Source of the DNA: Streptomyces sulfonofaciens
GTDB taxonomy: Bacteria; Actinomycetota; Actinomycetes; Streptomycetales; Streptomycetaceae
Length of the DNA: 64,000 bases
Direction: 5' to 3'
NCBI RefSeq assembly: GCF_014656295.1
Contig: NZ_BNCD01000021.1
Coordinates: 31,099 to 95,098 of the forward strand
Shown here: positions 27,451 through 37,307 of the stretch, in pieces
Layout: every line of letters begins with the position of its first letter
How positions within the stretch are numbered: position 1 is the stretch's first letter
The notes under the pieces: generated by a model
What the model was told of the DNA's origin: nothing
Seen by the model: only the letters and a program-made list of their open reading frames with translations
The model's database searches: none
Position numbers and translations under genes: made by a program

Positions 27451-27918
27451 ATGACCGCATCGGACACCCCCGCCACCGACCTCGCACAGGGCTGGTGCAT
27501 GCTCTCCCTGCTGCACAGCAGGATCGAGGGGCACATCGAGGGAGCCCTGCACACCCACCACGGCCTCAGCGCCCGCGAGTACGCGCTGCTGGACGTCCTC
27601 AGCCGGCAGCACGACGGTGACAACGGCCATCTGCAGATGAAGCAGGTCGCCGACGCGGTCGCCCTGAGTCAGAGCGCCACCACCCGCCTGGTCACCAGAC
27701 TCGAGGACCGCGGGCTGCTCTCCCGCTACCTGTGCCCCACCGATCGGCGGGGCATCTACACCAACGTCACCGACGCCGGCAACACCCTGCTCCGCCAGGC
27801 CCGGCCGACCTACGAGGCCACCCTGCGCGAGGCCCTCGACGTGGCCGGCCGCGACCCGAGGCTCGCCCCGCTGGTCGCCGCCGTCGCCTCGCTGGAGACC
27901 TCACCCCTCACGGCCTGA
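27451..27918 (+). CDS. MarR-family transcriptional regulator
   Basis: 155-residue winged-helix regulator. HTH and wing are in LQMKQVADAVALSQSATTRLVTRLEDRGLLSRYLCPTDRRGIYTNVTDAG, residues about 60-110. The ATG at 27451 has AGGAGG 6-11 bases upstream; the frame is open to 27289 but without homology. It is transcribed away from the MFS gene, with a palindromic site between them. A related site precedes the quinone oxidoreductase at 23.9 kb. It probably represses efflux and reductive detoxification genes and is released by a phenolic or quinone-type ligand (inference). Confidence 0.9.
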   Translation: MTASDTPATDLAQGWCMLSLLHSRIEGHIEGALHTHHGLSAREYALLDVLSRQHDGDNGHLQMKQVADAVALSQSATTRLVTRLEDRGLLSRYLCPTDRRGIYTNVTDAGNTLLRQARPTYEATLREALDVAGRDPRLAPLVAAVASLETSPLTA

Positions 27919-28073
27919 CCGAAGGCGCGGCGGTGCGGAAGGGCGGCCCCGGCCGTGGCCCGGCGACACGCTCGGCACGGAGCGCGATATCGGGGCGCAG
28001 GGCCCGGCCCGCGGACCGGAAGCCGGATGCCCGGAAGCCGGGTGCGGGGAGGTGCCGGGATGCGACGGGGTAC

Positions 28074-28115
28074 GAAAAGAGGGCCTTCGCCGGGCAACCG
28101 CCCGCGAAGACCCTC
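28074..28115 (-). terminator. Rho-independent terminator of tRNA-Pro
   Basis: An imperfect 17-bp hairpin spans 28079-28115 (GAGGG..CTTCGC..GGGC / GCCC..GCGAAG..CCCTC). On the minus strand it is followed by TTTTC, a T-tract rare in such GC-rich DNA. It sits directly 3' of the tRNA gene. Confidence 0.8.
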
Positions 28116-28122
28116 CGTACCG

Positions 28123-28196
<74 letters not shown>

Positions 28197-28238
28197 GTAC
28201 TGTGCGTCACACCATACAGGACGACGGGGGCCCGGCGA

Positions 28239-29813
28239 TCATCCGGGGTGCCCCGCCTCCCCGGGGCGCCCGCTGCTCACCGCGTAGTACTGGAGGTCCT
28301 GGACCTCCGTCGCGGTGCGCACCGGGTAGCGCGTGGCGACCTCCGCGGTGACGCGGCCGCCGCGGCTGACGGTGGCCGAGCTGTGGCCGGGGCCCAGCGG
28401 CAGCAGAGCGGAACGGACACCCGCGGGTGCCCTCCCACGGCGGTGGACGGGGCCGACGGCGGTGTCCACGGTGGCGGGTGCGGTGAGGAAAGTCAGGACC
28501 TCGACGGTGTCACGGGGGGTCGCCGTGCCGGGCCGCGGCTCCATCAACCGGGGCTGGCGGGCGGCCTCGCGGTCGCCCGTGAACCGCACGCGCGAGGTGA
28601 GGTAGACCGTGTCCCGGACGATCCGCGGCCACTGCCCCGTCTTGAAGCGGGCCAGGTAGTACGAGCAAAGGTCCAGGTAGGCGTGGCCGTTGTGCACCGA
28701 GGGCGCGATGTGGCTGGACTCGGAGTAGTCGTTCCAGGTGGTGAGCTGGACCCAGTCGGCGCCGCTGTCGATCGCGTCGCCCCAGGTGGTGCGCAGCAGG
28801 GCGGTGTTGCCCGCCTCGTCGTAGACGCCCTGGTCAGGGCGGGCGTCCTGGACGGCCACGGACTGCATCCAGCGCTTGCCGAGGTCGTGTGCGCGGCTGA
28901 TGTTCTCCGCGGTGCCGGACTGGCCCGTGTGGCTGCGGTTGCCCCATGCGGAGAAGCCGTAGCTGATCGGCGCGAACCGCTCGGCGTGGCCGCGGAAGTC
29001 CAGGAACAGCGGCACCAGGGCGGTGCGCACACCGTGCCGCAGGGCGAGCCGGTTCACGACCCGTGTCCACCAGTCGGGGGTGTGCGCCTCGGCCTTGAAC
29101 GGGGAGACGACGAGGCGCCCGTCGGACAGGTGGAACGCGGCCGGCGAGCCGGACAGCCGGGCGAGCGCGTCGGCCAGGGCCTCTGGGCTCTCCTCGGCCA
29201 GGGCCTTCATGTCCGGCATGAGCATGATCTGGAAGCCGGGGTCCACGGCACGGGCCGCCCGCAGCAGGGTGCGGGCCCGCTCCCAGTTCGGCCCCGACAG
29301 CGCGAGGATGTCGACACTGAAGCCGTCGATGCCGGCGTCCCGCGCGGTGCGCACCTCGCGTTCCAGGTTGGCGAGCCGCCAGTCCCCGCCGGACGGCTCG
29401 ACCGGCAGCGGCCTGTCCCGCAGCAGGCCGCCGTACGCGGCGTGCTTGCCGTGCTCGCCGTCGACGGTGAGGTAGTTGCGGGCGTAGTAGTCCCGGTTGG
29501 CGGGCTCGTTGTCCAGGGAGAGCGGATACGGCGGGAAGTAGTGGGCGAAGACGAGGTGCCCTCCGGCGCGCAGCCGCCGGGTGTCCGGCAGGTCGAACGG
29601 CAGGGCCGCGGTGCGGCCCGGGCCGGCGGCGGTGGCGGCGGGCGGCGCGTGGTCGGACGAGGTGTCCCAGGCGAGTCCGGTGCCCGCGACGGCACCGATC
29701 AGCAGGGCCCCGAGCAGGGTGGCGAGCACTAGGCGGCGGTAGCCGCCCGGCCGGCCGCGGCGGTGCCCGGCCTGGCGGTCCTGCAGCGCCGCGCGGTCGG
29801 GCGCGTGGGTCAT
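28239..29813 (-). CDS. Secreted or membrane-anchored GH71-like alpha-1,3-glucanase
   Basis: 524-residue protein. The N-terminus is charged and followed by one hydrophobic segment (LVLATLLGALLIGAVAGTGLAW), an anchor or uncleaved signal. The catalytic region starts VFAHYFPPYPLSLDN and continues with AGIDGFSVDIL, MLMPDMKAL and WVQLTTWNDYSESSHI, typical of glycoside hydrolase family 71. Family members cut alpha-1,3-glucan. ATGs at 29819 and 29813 compete; the second is better spaced from GGAGG. At the edge of an exopolysaccharide locus it may trim or release polymer. Plant or fungal glucan degradation is the alternative. Confidence 0.75.
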   Translation of the reverse strand: MTHAPDRAALQDRQAGHRRGRPGGYRRLVLATLLGALLIGAVAGTGLAWDTSSDHAPPAATAAGPGRTAALPFDLPDTRRLRAGGHLVFAHYFPPYPLSLDNEPANRDYYARNYLTVDGEHGKHAAYGGLLRDRPLPVEPSGGDWRLANLEREVRTARDAGIDGFSVDILALSGPNWERARTLLRAARAVDPGFQIMLMPDMKALAEESPEALADALARLSGSPAAFHLSDGRLVVSPFKAEAHTPDWWTRVVNRLALRHGVRTALVPLFLDFRGHAERFAPISYGFSAWGNRSHTGQSGTAENISRAHDLGKRWMQSVAVQDARPDQGVYDEAGNTALLRTTWGDAIDSGADWVQLTTWNDYSESSHIAPSVHNGHAYLDLCSYYLARFKTGQWPRIVRDTVYLTSRVRFTGDREAARQPRLMEPRPGTATPRDTVEVLTFLTAPATVDTAVGPVHRRGRAPAGVRSALLPLGPGHSSATVSRGGRVTAEVATRYPVRTATEVQDLQYYAVSSGRPGEAGHPG

Positions 29814-30519
29814 GGTCATTCCCTCCGGGAGGCGGCCGGGCAGGGGGAGGCGGGCCGGGTGGCGGGGCCGCGGGGCACGGGCGGAGTGCGGGGATCTGCG
29901 GGAGGCCGTACGGGCCTGGGGCCAAAGACCCCGGTATGAGCCAGTAGAGCCCATCGGACGACACCGGGGCAATGCCACATCCGGCCGCCCCTGCGCGGCC
30001 CCGCGGCCGCCGGGACGCACCGCCGGCGCGACCCTATCCGCAGGGACCTGCCGACCGGGGCCGAAGCGGCGGACCCGGGCGGGATCCGGACGCGCGGCGC
30101 GGGGCCCGGCCGGGCGCACGGCCGTACCGGACGGTTTCGGGGCGGGCCGCCCGGACCTTCCGGAGCGGGCGGTGCGGCGCCGGTGCGGGGCGTCCCGTGG
30201 ACCGCGTCCCACCGGGCGCCCCCGACCCTGACCAGGCCGCCTGCCCCGCCCGCACTCCTACGGCCCGCCACGTCCGCATCCACGCGGCACGGTCGGCGTC
30301 TCCGGCCGCTACCTCGCCCGGGCTCCGGAGTCTCGTTCCACAGCCACGCTCACCAAATGGCCGGAACCATACGCAACTCTCCGATGATTTTCACGTTATC
30401 CGCACTCAACACACCATTGATTGCCATACTGTTCGCCGCTATGACGCCGGGCCGTCTACTGGGGAATCGGCGAACGGGACGGACAACGCAATTTCGGGGC
30501 AGGACGTCCAGGGGGGTAC
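29814..30519. other. Divergent promoter region of the exopolysaccharide locus edge
   Basis: About 700 bp between divergent genes. Frames across it lack recognisable domains. The segment 30340-30500 is clearly less GC-rich than the flanks, consistent with promoter DNA for the priming transferase gene. No palindromic operator was recognised. Confidence 0.5.
30511..30519 (+). promoter_or_regulatory. GGGGGGTAC start-site motif
   Basis: GGGGGGTAC directly abuts the ATG at 30520. It is identical to the sequence before the ATG at 34581. No GGAGG-type site is present, so the G-run may act as an atypical ribosome binding site. Confidence 0.6.
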
Positions 30520-32001
30520 ATGCGGCATGTTCAGGAACCTGAGATACGTACGTCACCGACGTGGACCCGCACCCGGGCGCCGGCCTCCGCGCTGGGCGCA
30601 AAACCCCGCTGGTACCTCCCCGTCACGCTGCTCGTCGACGTTTTCGGCGCCGGGCTGTCCGTGACGCTGCTCCTGCGTCCGCCCGCCGCGCCGCCCGGGC
30701 CCTGGCTGCCGTCGGTCCTGCTCGCCGCCGTCGCCTGGCCGCTGGTGCGCCTCCTCAGGTCCCGGTACGCGGGCCGGGCGCTCGGCGAGTCCCGCGGAGC
30801 GCTGCCCGTGCTGCACGACTGGCTGGTCCTGCTCGGCGTGCTGGCCGTCGCCCGGGTCGCCGCCGACCTCCGCCAGCCGCCGCTGCTCTGCCTGGCCGCC
30901 CTCGTCCCGCCGCTGCTGGCCACCCTGCTCTGCCACAAGCTGATCTACCGCCACCTGACGGCGAGCCGCCGGGAGGCGCAGGCGGTGATCCGGGTCCTGG
31001 TCGTCGGCGAGCCGACCGCGGCCGACGAGGTCGCGGGGCACCTCGTGGGCCGCACGGACCACCCGTACGTCGTGGTCGGCGTGGTGGCCGTCGGCGGTGG
31101 CCCGCTGGCCAGCGGTGTCCCCGCGGCCGCCCGCATCGGCCGCGGGACGCCCGCCGCACCGGACGGGGACACCTCGGCGGTGCTGGCCGCGGCCCGGGCC
31201 CGCGGTGCCGACATCGCGCTGGTCGCGCCGGGTGCGCCGCTCTCCGGCGAGCGGCTGCGCCGGCTGTCGTGGGGGCTGGGCGACGCGGGGCTCGAACTCG
31301 CCCTCGCCCCCGGTCTCGTGGAGGTGTCCGTCAAGCGTCTTGAGACCAGCTCGGCGGCGGGCATGGCGCTGCTGCGCGTCGCTCCCCCGGTCCGGCACGG
31401 CGTACAGCCCACGCTCAAGCACGCCCTGGACCGGGTCGCCGCGGGGCTCGGTCTGCTGGTGCTCTCGCCGCTGCTGCTGGCCGTCGCGCTGGCGGTCCGG
31501 CTGGGTTCACCGGGGCCGGTGCTCTACCGGCAGGAGCGGATCGGAAAGGGCGGTGTGCCGTTCGTGATGTGGAAGTTCCGCACCATGGACGTCGGTGCGG
31601 ACGAGCGCAAGGCCGAACTGGCCGGGCAGAACGAGCAGGACGGACCCCTGTTCAAGATGCGCGCCGACCCCAGGGTGACGCGGGTGGGTCACCTGCTGCG
31701 GCGCACCTCGCTCGACGAGCTGCCCCAGCTTGCGAACGTGTTGCGCGGCGAGATGTCGCTGGTCGGGCCCCGTCCGCCGCTGGCCGAGGAGGTCGTCCAC
31801 TACACGGCGGTGGAGCGGCGCAGGCTCGCCGTGCGGCCCGGGATGACGGGCCTGTGGCAGATAAGCGGGCGCTCCGACCTGTCCTGGGACGAGGCCGTCC
31901 AGCTTGACCTGCAGTACGTCGACAACTGGTCCTTCACCAGCGACCTCGACGTGATGGCACGCACCCTGCGCGCCGTCGTCGACGGCCGCGGGGCGTACTG
32001 A
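30520..32001 (+). CDS. Polyprenyl-phosphate sugar-1-phosphate transferase (priming glycosyltransferase)
   Basis: 493-residue membrane enzyme. The N-terminal half has four to five transmembrane segments and a nucleotide-binding-like domain (RVLVVGEPTAADEVAGHLVG). The C-terminal bacterial sugar transferase domain begins KHALDRVAAGLGLLVLSPLLLA and contains YRQERIGKGG, MWKFRTM, TSLDELPQLANVLRGEMSLVGPRP and RPGMTGLWQISGRSD. Such WcaJ/CpsE-type proteins transfer glucose- or galactose-1-phosphate to undecaprenyl phosphate, starting polymer repeat-unit assembly. The ATG at 30520 follows GGGGGGTAC. It is the first step of the pathway encoded by the surrounding genes. Confidence 0.92.
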   Translation: MRHVQEPEIRTSPTWTRTRAPASALGAKPRWYLPVTLLVDVFGAGLSVTLLLRPPAAPPGPWLPSVLLAAVAWPLVRLLRSRYAGRALGESRGALPVLHDWLVLLGVLAVARVAADLRQPPLLCLAALVPPLLATLLCHKLIYRHLTASRREAQAVIRVLVVGEPTAADEVAGHLVGRTDHPYVVVGVVAVGGGPLASGVPAAARIGRGTPAAPDGDTSAVLAAARARGADIALVAPGAPLSGERLRRLSWGLGDAGLELALAPGLVEVSVKRLETSSAAGMALLRVAPPVRHGVQPTLKHALDRVAAGLGLLVLSPLLLAVALAVRLGSPGPVLYRQERIGKGGVPFVMWKFRTMDVGADERKAELAGQNEQDGPLFKMRADPRVTRVGHLLRRTSLDELPQLANVLRGEMSLVGPRPPLAEEVVHYTAVERRRLAVRPGMTGLWQISGRSDLSWDEAVQLDLQYVDNWSFTSDLDVMARTLRAVVDGRGAY

Positions 32002-32282
32002 GGGGCGGCGGGACGTCGGTGGCGACACGACCGGCGCCGTGGGCGCACGGCACGGCCCGCGGCAGGGCGCGCGGTACGGCCCGCGCACGGCGGCCTGGTG
32101 CGGGCAGCGGGCAGCCGGGATCCCCGACGGCCCGGGCCGGAGCTCGGGCGGCCGCGGCCCCGGCACGCTCCGCCCGGGCCGCGTCGGGCTCCGTCCCCCA
32201 CCGGCCGGGCCCTCTCCGCGCCGCGTCGGGCGGAGTCCGGGACCGGGCAGGTGGGACCCGGGTCCGGGCGGCCCGGCGCCGG

Positions 32283-33227
32283 TCAGCTCCCGGAGGTCGC
32301 GCGCCAGTGCGCGTAGGTGGCTGCGATGCCGTCCCGCAGCGGGACGGCGGGGCGCCAGCCGAGCGCCGTCAGCCGGGTGACGTCGAGGAGTTTGCGCGGA
32401 GTGCCGTCCGGCTTGCCGGTGTCCCAGGAGATCCGGCCGGCGAAGCCGGTCACCTCGGCGACCGTCGCCGCGAGTTCGCTGATCGTCAGGTCCGTGCCGC
32501 AGCCGATGTTCACCGGGTCGTCCCCGTCGTAGCGCCGCAGCAGCACGGCACAGGCCGAGGCCAGGTCGTCGACGTGCAGGAACTCACGGCGCGGGGTGCC
32601 CGAGCCCCACAGCACCACCTCGTCGCGGCCCTCCTCGCGTGCCTCGTGGAAGCGGCGGATCAGAGCGGGCAGCACGTGCGACGTCGCCAGGTCGAAGTTG
32701 TCGCCGGGGCCGTAGAGGTTCGTCGGCATCGCGGAGATGTAGGACGCACCGTACTGCTGCCGGTACGCCTGGACCTGCACGACACCGGCGATCTTCGCCA
32801 GGGCGTAGGCGCGGTTGGTGGGTTCCAGGGGGCCGCCGAGGAGCGCGTCCTCGGTGATCGGCTGGGGGGCCAGCTTGGGGTAGATGCACGACGAGCCGAG
32901 GAACAGCAGCCGCGGCACACCGGCCGCATGGGCACCGGCCACCACGCTGAGCTGGATCTGGAGGTTCTCCTCGATGAACTGCACCGGGTAGGTGCTGTTC
33001 GCGAGGATCCCGCCGACCTTGGCGGCGGCCAGCACCACGGCGTCGGGGCGCAGCTCGCCCAGCACCTCGGCGGTGCGCGCCGCGTCCCGCAGGTCGAGCT
33101 CGGTCCGGGTGCGGGTGAGGACCCGGTGGCCGTCCGCGGTCAGTCGCCTGGCCACCGCGGAGCCGACGAGACCACGGTGTCCGGCGACGAATATTCGGGC
33201 CCGGTCGGGCAGCAGCGATTCGGTCAT
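32283..33227 (-). CDS. fcl: GDP-L-fucose synthase
   Basis: 314-residue NADPH-dependent SDR-type epimerase/reductase converting GDP-4-keto-6-deoxymannose to GDP-L-fucose. Visible are the Rossmann motif GHRGLVGSAVAR, the catalytic region FLGSSCIYPKLAPQPITE, and YALAKIAG with the Tyr and Lys. NIGCGTDLTISELA and TGKPDGTPRKLLD are typical of Fcl. It is divergent from gmd, its pathway partner. The ATG at 33227 is preferred; in-frame starts at 33239 or 33269 cannot be excluded, and no strong ribosome binding site is seen. The product implies fucose in the polysaccharide. Confidence 0.93.
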   Translation of the reverse strand: MTESLLPDRARIFVAGHRGLVGSAVARRLTADGHRVLTRTRTELDLRDAARTAEVLGELRPDAVVLAAAKVGGILANSTYPVQFIEENLQIQLSVVAGAHAAGVPRLLFLGSSCIYPKLAPQPITEDALLGGPLEPTNRAYALAKIAGVVQVQAYRQQYGASYISAMPTNLYGPGDNFDLATSHVLPALIRRFHEAREEGRDEVVLWGSGTPRREFLHVDDLASACAVLLRRYDGDDPVNIGCGTDLTISELAATVAEVTGFAGRISWDTGKPDGTPRKLLDVTRLTALGWRPAVPLRDGIAATYAHWRATSGS

Positions 33228-33391
33228 GCCCCGGATCATGCCAGGACCAGGAACCGCAAGGGGTGGCAAACCCCGAAATACAGACCCACGTCACGACATG
33301 CCGGAGAAGGCGTCGGCGGGCGGCGGGGCAGTCACCACACCAGGCCGCGGTCCCCCCTCGGGCACACCCGGTCGGAAGGGGAGCACACCTC

Positions 33392-34405
33392 ATGAGCACA
33401 TGTGCGCTGATCACCGGAGTCACCGGGCAGGACGGTTCCTATCTGGCGGAGCTGCTGCTCTCCAAGGGGTACACGGTGCACGGCCTCGTACGGCGCTCGT
33501 CCAGCTTCAACACCGAGCGCATCGACCACATCTACCAGGGGCCGCAGGAGGCGAACCGGTCCTTCGTGCTGCACCACGCCGACCTCGCCGACGGCGTGGC
33601 GCTCGTGAACCTGCTGCGCGACATACGGCCGGACGAGGTGTACAACCTGGGCGCGCAGTCCCACGTCCGGGTCTCCTTCGACGCCCCGCTGTACACGGGT
33701 GACGTCACGGGCCTGGGCGCCCTGCGGCTGCTGGAGGCGATCCGGGCGAGCGGGGTGCGGACCCGGATCTACCAGGCGTCGTCCTCGGAGATGTTCGGCT
33801 CCGCTCCCCCGCCGCAGAACGAGCTCACCCCCTTCCACCCGCGCAGCCCGTACGGCGCCGCGAAGGTGTACGCGTACTGGGCGACGGTGAACTACCGTGA
33901 GGCGTACGGGATGTTCGCGGTCAACGGGATCCTGTTCAACCACGAGTCGCCGCGCCGCGGGGAGACCTTCGTGACCCGCAAGGTGACCCGGGCCGTGGCC
34001 CGGATCAAGGCCGGACTCCAGGATCGGCTCTACCTCGGCAACCTGGACGCGGTACGTGACTGGGGCTACGCGCCCGAGTACGTGGAGGCGATGTGGCGGA
34101 TGCTCCAGCACGACGAGCCGTCCGACTACGTGGTGGCGACCGGAGTACCGGCCACGGTGCGGCAGTTCGTGGACACCGCGTTCGCGCACGCCGGGCTGGA
34201 CGCGGGCGAGCACGTCCGCTACGACCCCAAGTACGAACGGCCCAGCGAGGTCGACGCCCTGATAGGGGACGCCTCCAAGGCCCGCGATGTGCTCGGCTGG
34301 AAGCCGACGGTGCTGGTCGACGAACTGGCGCGGATCATGGTGGACGCGGATGTCCGCCTGGTGGAGGAGCAGCTCGCCGGGGCGGCCGTCCGTATCGATC
34401 GCTGA
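33392..34405 (+). CDS. gmd: GDP-mannose 4,6-dehydratase
   Basis: 337-residue NADP-dependent dehydratase. The N-terminus ALITGVTGQDGSYLAELLL is diagnostic; SSSEMFG and SPYGAAKVYAYW (Tyr-x3-Lys) form the active site, and NHESPRRGETFVTRK binds the nucleotide sugar. It converts GDP-D-mannose to GDP-4-keto-6-deoxy-D-mannose, the substrate of the adjacent Fcl. The ATG at 33392 has a strong GGAAGGGGAG upstream, an ordinary ribosome binding site unlike the G6 motif of other genes in this locus. Confidence 0.96.
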   Translation: MSTCALITGVTGQDGSYLAELLLSKGYTVHGLVRRSSSFNTERIDHIYQGPQEANRSFVLHHADLADGVALVNLLRDIRPDEVYNLGAQSHVRVSFDAPLYTGDVTGLGALRLLEAIRASGVRTRIYQASSSEMFGSAPPPQNELTPFHPRSPYGAAKVYAYWATVNYREAYGMFAVNGILFNHESPRRGETFVTRKVTRAVARIKAGLQDRLYLGNLDAVRDWGYAPEYVEAMWRMLQHDEPSDYVVATGVPATVRQFVDTAFAHAGLDAGEHVRYDPKYERPSEVDALIGDASKARDVLGWKPTVLVDELARIMVDADVRLVEEQLAGAAVRIDR

Positions 34406-34571
34406 CCGGCCCGACCGCCCGACAGCCGGGTATGACAGCGCGTCATGCGGCGGTTCCGCTTCGTCAGGGATTTCTTCAAGTGTGGCCCGGGGCACTCCAC
34501 AGGCCCGTATGGTTCGCCAGCACAGGTGTTTTTTAGGTTACTTCTGGCCACATGACCGGGCCTATCACCCT

Positions 34572-34580
34572 GGGGGGTAC
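34572..34580 (+). promoter_or_regulatory. GGGGGGTAC start-site motif
   Basis: GGGGGGTAC directly abuts the ATG at 34581, an exact match with 30511-30519. The upstream DNA at 34520-34545 has a T-run that is unusually AT-rich for this genome. Confidence 0.6.
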
Positions 34581-37307
34581 ATGTTCAGATCAAGGGGGCT
34601 TTCCGCGGCCCTCGTCCTCTCCTTCGCCGCCACCTGTCTGGGGGTGGTCACCGTCCCCGAGGCCGCCGCGCTCACCCCGCCCGTGGCGTTCACGGCCGAC
34701 GACCTGCCCACCTGGCAGACCAACGGGATCGTGTGGGCGCTCGCGCACGCCGGCGACACGGTCTTCGCGGGCGGCACCTTCTCCCAGGTGCGGCCCCCGC
34801 AGGGCGCGGACGGGACGCCTCGCGACGCCGTGAACTTCGTCGCGATGAACGCCGCCACCGGCGCTCCCACCTCGTGCGACCTCTCCTTCACGGTGGGCAG
34901 CGGCACCGCCACCGTCCGGGCGCTGGCGGTGTCTTCGGACCAGAAGACGCTGTACGCGGGCGGCTACTTCGGCTCGGTGAACGGCACCCCGGTCAGCAGC
35001 CTCGCCGCCATCGACATCGCCACCTGCACCCCGAGGGCCGACTTCCACGCCGCCTTCCCCGCCACCGTACGAGCGCTGGCGGTGACCGACGACACGGTCT
35101 ACGCGGGCGGCGACTTCACCACCGTCGACGGGCAGCCGCGGCAGCGGTTCGCGGCGGTCGACGCGGCCAGCGGCGACGTACGGCCGTTCCGGGCGGACGC
35201 CGACGAGCCGGGCCGGGCCGTGAAGGTGACCGCGGACGGCAAGGACGTCGTACTCGGCGGCGACTTCTTCACCGTCAACCGCGCGGACTCGCACGCCCTC
35301 GCCGTGGTCGACGCCACCACGGGCGCCAACGTGAAGACGTATCCCCTGGGTTTCATCACGACCACCTCGGTGGTCAAGACCATCGACACCGACGGCACCG
35401 GCTTCTACACCGGGAACGAGGGCACCGGCGGAGGTGTCTTCGACGGACGCATCGCGGTCGACGCCGGCACCTTCGAACAGCGCTGGCGTGACACCTGCCT
35501 GGGCGCCACACAGTCCGTGCTGTCCTACGAGGGCGTGCTCTACAGCGCCTCGCACGCGCACGACTGCTCCACCATGGGCGAGTTCCCCGACGGGCGGCGG
35601 CACCACCTGATGGCCGAGCCGACCGACGACCCGAGCCTGCTCGGCTGGTTCCCGGACACCAACGACGGCCTCGGCGAGGGCATCGGCCCGCGCGCGCTGA
35701 CCATCGCAGGCACCGGTGACACCCACTACATGTGGGTGGGCGGCGAGTTCACCACCGTCAACGGGGCCTCCGCACAGGGACTGACCAGGTTCGCCTCGGA
35801 CCACGACACGGGAGCACCGGGCGTCCCGCAGGCCGCCGCCGCCAGCGTCACGCCCGACCGGGTGCAGGTCCGCTGGCGCTCCAGCACCGACCTGGACGAC
35901 AGCAAGCTCACCTACAAGGTGTACCGCAACGGCGCCTCGGCACCCGTCGGCACCGTCGAGGGAAGCTCCGCCGAGTGGACGCGCCCGCAGTTGTCCTTCA
36001 GCGACACCGATGTGACCCCCGGCCAGACCTACACCTACCGGGTCACCGCCACCGACGGCGCAGGCAACACCAGCGCCCCGTCCCCCGCCGCCACCGTGAC
36101 GGTGCCGACGTCCGCGGAGAAGTACCCGCAGGCGGTACTGGACGACGGTGCCACGCTCTACTGGCGCTACGACGAGTCCACCACCCCCTTCGCCGGCGAC
36201 TCCTCGCCGGCCGACGACGCCGGTGCCTACGTGGGCGGCCCGGCGCTGCGCCAGACACCCGCCGCGGTGAACGGCCCCAGCACCGCGCTCGGCCTCGACG
36301 GCAGCGACCAGCAGGTCTACAGCGACCGCGCGACCACCGTGCCCGGCGCCTTCTCCGTGGAGACCTGGTTCAAGACCACCACCGGGCGGGGCGGCAAGCT
36401 CATCGGGTTCGGCAGCGGCACCACCGGCACCAGCACGTACTACGACAAGCACGTCTACATGGACAACGCCGGGAAGCTGGTCTTCGGCGTCCACGCCGAC
36501 TCGTCCCGCACCCTCACCACCGCGGCCAGGTACAACGACGGCAAGTGGCACCACGTCGTCGGTACCCAGAGTTCGTCGGGCATGGCGCTGTACGTGGACG
36601 GCAAGCTCGCAGGCAGCAACAAGATCACCGGTAACCAGAGCTACACGGGCCACTGGCACGTCGGCGGGGACACCCTGCGCAACTGGCCCGACGCACCGTC
36701 GAGTTCCTTCTTCAACGGCCAGATCGACGAGACGGCCGTCTACCCGAAGGCGCTCACCGCGGGCCAGGTGTGGGCCCACTACGAGCTGGCCTCGGCCCCG
36801 GCGGACACGGTGCGCACGGTCACCGCGACCGAGGACGGCTACGTCAACGCCGGCGCGCCGGGCACCAACTACGGCTCGTCCGGCTCGCTGGCGGTGCGGG
36901 GCAGTTCGGCGTACGTGTCGTACCTCCGCTTCGCCCTGCCGTCCGCGCCGTCCGGCACGGTCCTCAAGAGCGCCCGGCTCGCGGTGAAGACCAGCACCCA
37001 GTCGGGTGCCGAGTCGGCCGACACCGTGTCGGTCCTGCCGGTCACCGGGGCGTGGACCGAGTCCGGCGTCACGTACACCGGCCGTCCCGCGCTCGGCGAC
37101 CGGCCGATCGGGACGCTCGACGGCACCGCGGAGGGCTCGGCCGTGTACTCGGCGGCACTGGACACCGCCGCGCTGTCGGCGGGGCTGGGCGGCTCCTACG
37201 ACATGGCGCTGACGGGCAGCGGCTCGGACGCGCTCTGGCTGTGGTCGCGCGAGGCGTCGGCCGCCGAGGGCACCCCGCAACTGGTGCTCACCTTCGGCGC
37301 GCCGTAA
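34581..37307 (+). CDS. Large secreted LamG/FnIII/CBM96-like protein
   Basis: 908-residue secreted protein. A signal peptide ends near EAAALTPP. Residues about 35-410 are beta-propeller-like repeats (VYAGGDFTTVDGQPRQRF type, delta-60 repeats). A fibronectin III domain follows (PDRVQVRWRSS to SPAATVTV, about 415-510). Next is a LamG/concanavalin-like domain (FSVETWFKTTTGRGGKLIGF, about 550-740). The C-terminal DNRLRE/CBM96-like domain has DGYVNAGAPGTNYGSSGSL. No catalytic site is evident. It may bind or organise extracellular polysaccharide at the cell surface. The start follows GGGGGGTAC. Confidence 0.82.
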   Translation: MFRSRGLSAALVLSFAATCLGVVTVPEAAALTPPVAFTADDLPTWQTNGIVWALAHAGDTVFAGGTFSQVRPPQGADGTPRDAVNFVAMNAATGAPTSCDLSFTVGSGTATVRALAVSSDQKTLYAGGYFGSVNGTPVSSLAAIDIATCTPRADFHAAFPATVRALAVTDDTVYAGGDFTTVDGQPRQRFAAVDAASGDVRPFRADADEPGRAVKVTADGKDVVLGGDFFTVNRADSHALAVVDATTGANVKTYPLGFITTTSVVKTIDTDGTGFYTGNEGTGGGVFDGRIAVDAGTFEQRWRDTCLGATQSVLSYEGVLYSASHAHDCSTMGEFPDGRRHHLMAEPTDDPSLLGWFPDTNDGLGEGIGPRALTIAGTGDTHYMWVGGEFTTVNGASAQGLTRFASDHDTGAPGVPQAAAASVTPDRVQVRWRSSTDLDDSKLTYKVYRNGASAPVGTVEGSSAEWTRPQLSFSDTDVTPGQTYTYRVTATDGAGNTSAPSPAATVTVPTSAEKYPQAVLDDGATLYWRYDESTTPFAGDSSPADDAGAYVGGPALRQTPAAVNGPSTALGLDGSDQQVYSDRATTVPGAFSVETWFKTTTGRGGKLIGFGSGTTGTSTYYDKHVYMDNAGKLVFGVHADSSRTLTTAARYNDGKWHHVVGTQSSSGMALYVDGKLAGSNKITGNQSYTGHWHVGGDTLRNWPDAPSSSFFNGQIDETAVYPKALTAGQVWAHYELASAPADTVRTVTATEDGYVNAGAPGTNYGSSGSLAVRGSSAYVSYLRFALPSAPSGTVLKSARLAVKTSTQSGAESADTVSVLPVTGAWTESGVTYTGRPALGDRPIGTLDGTAEGSAVYSAALDTAALSAGLGGSYDMALTGSGSDALWLWSREASAAEGTPQLVLTFGAP

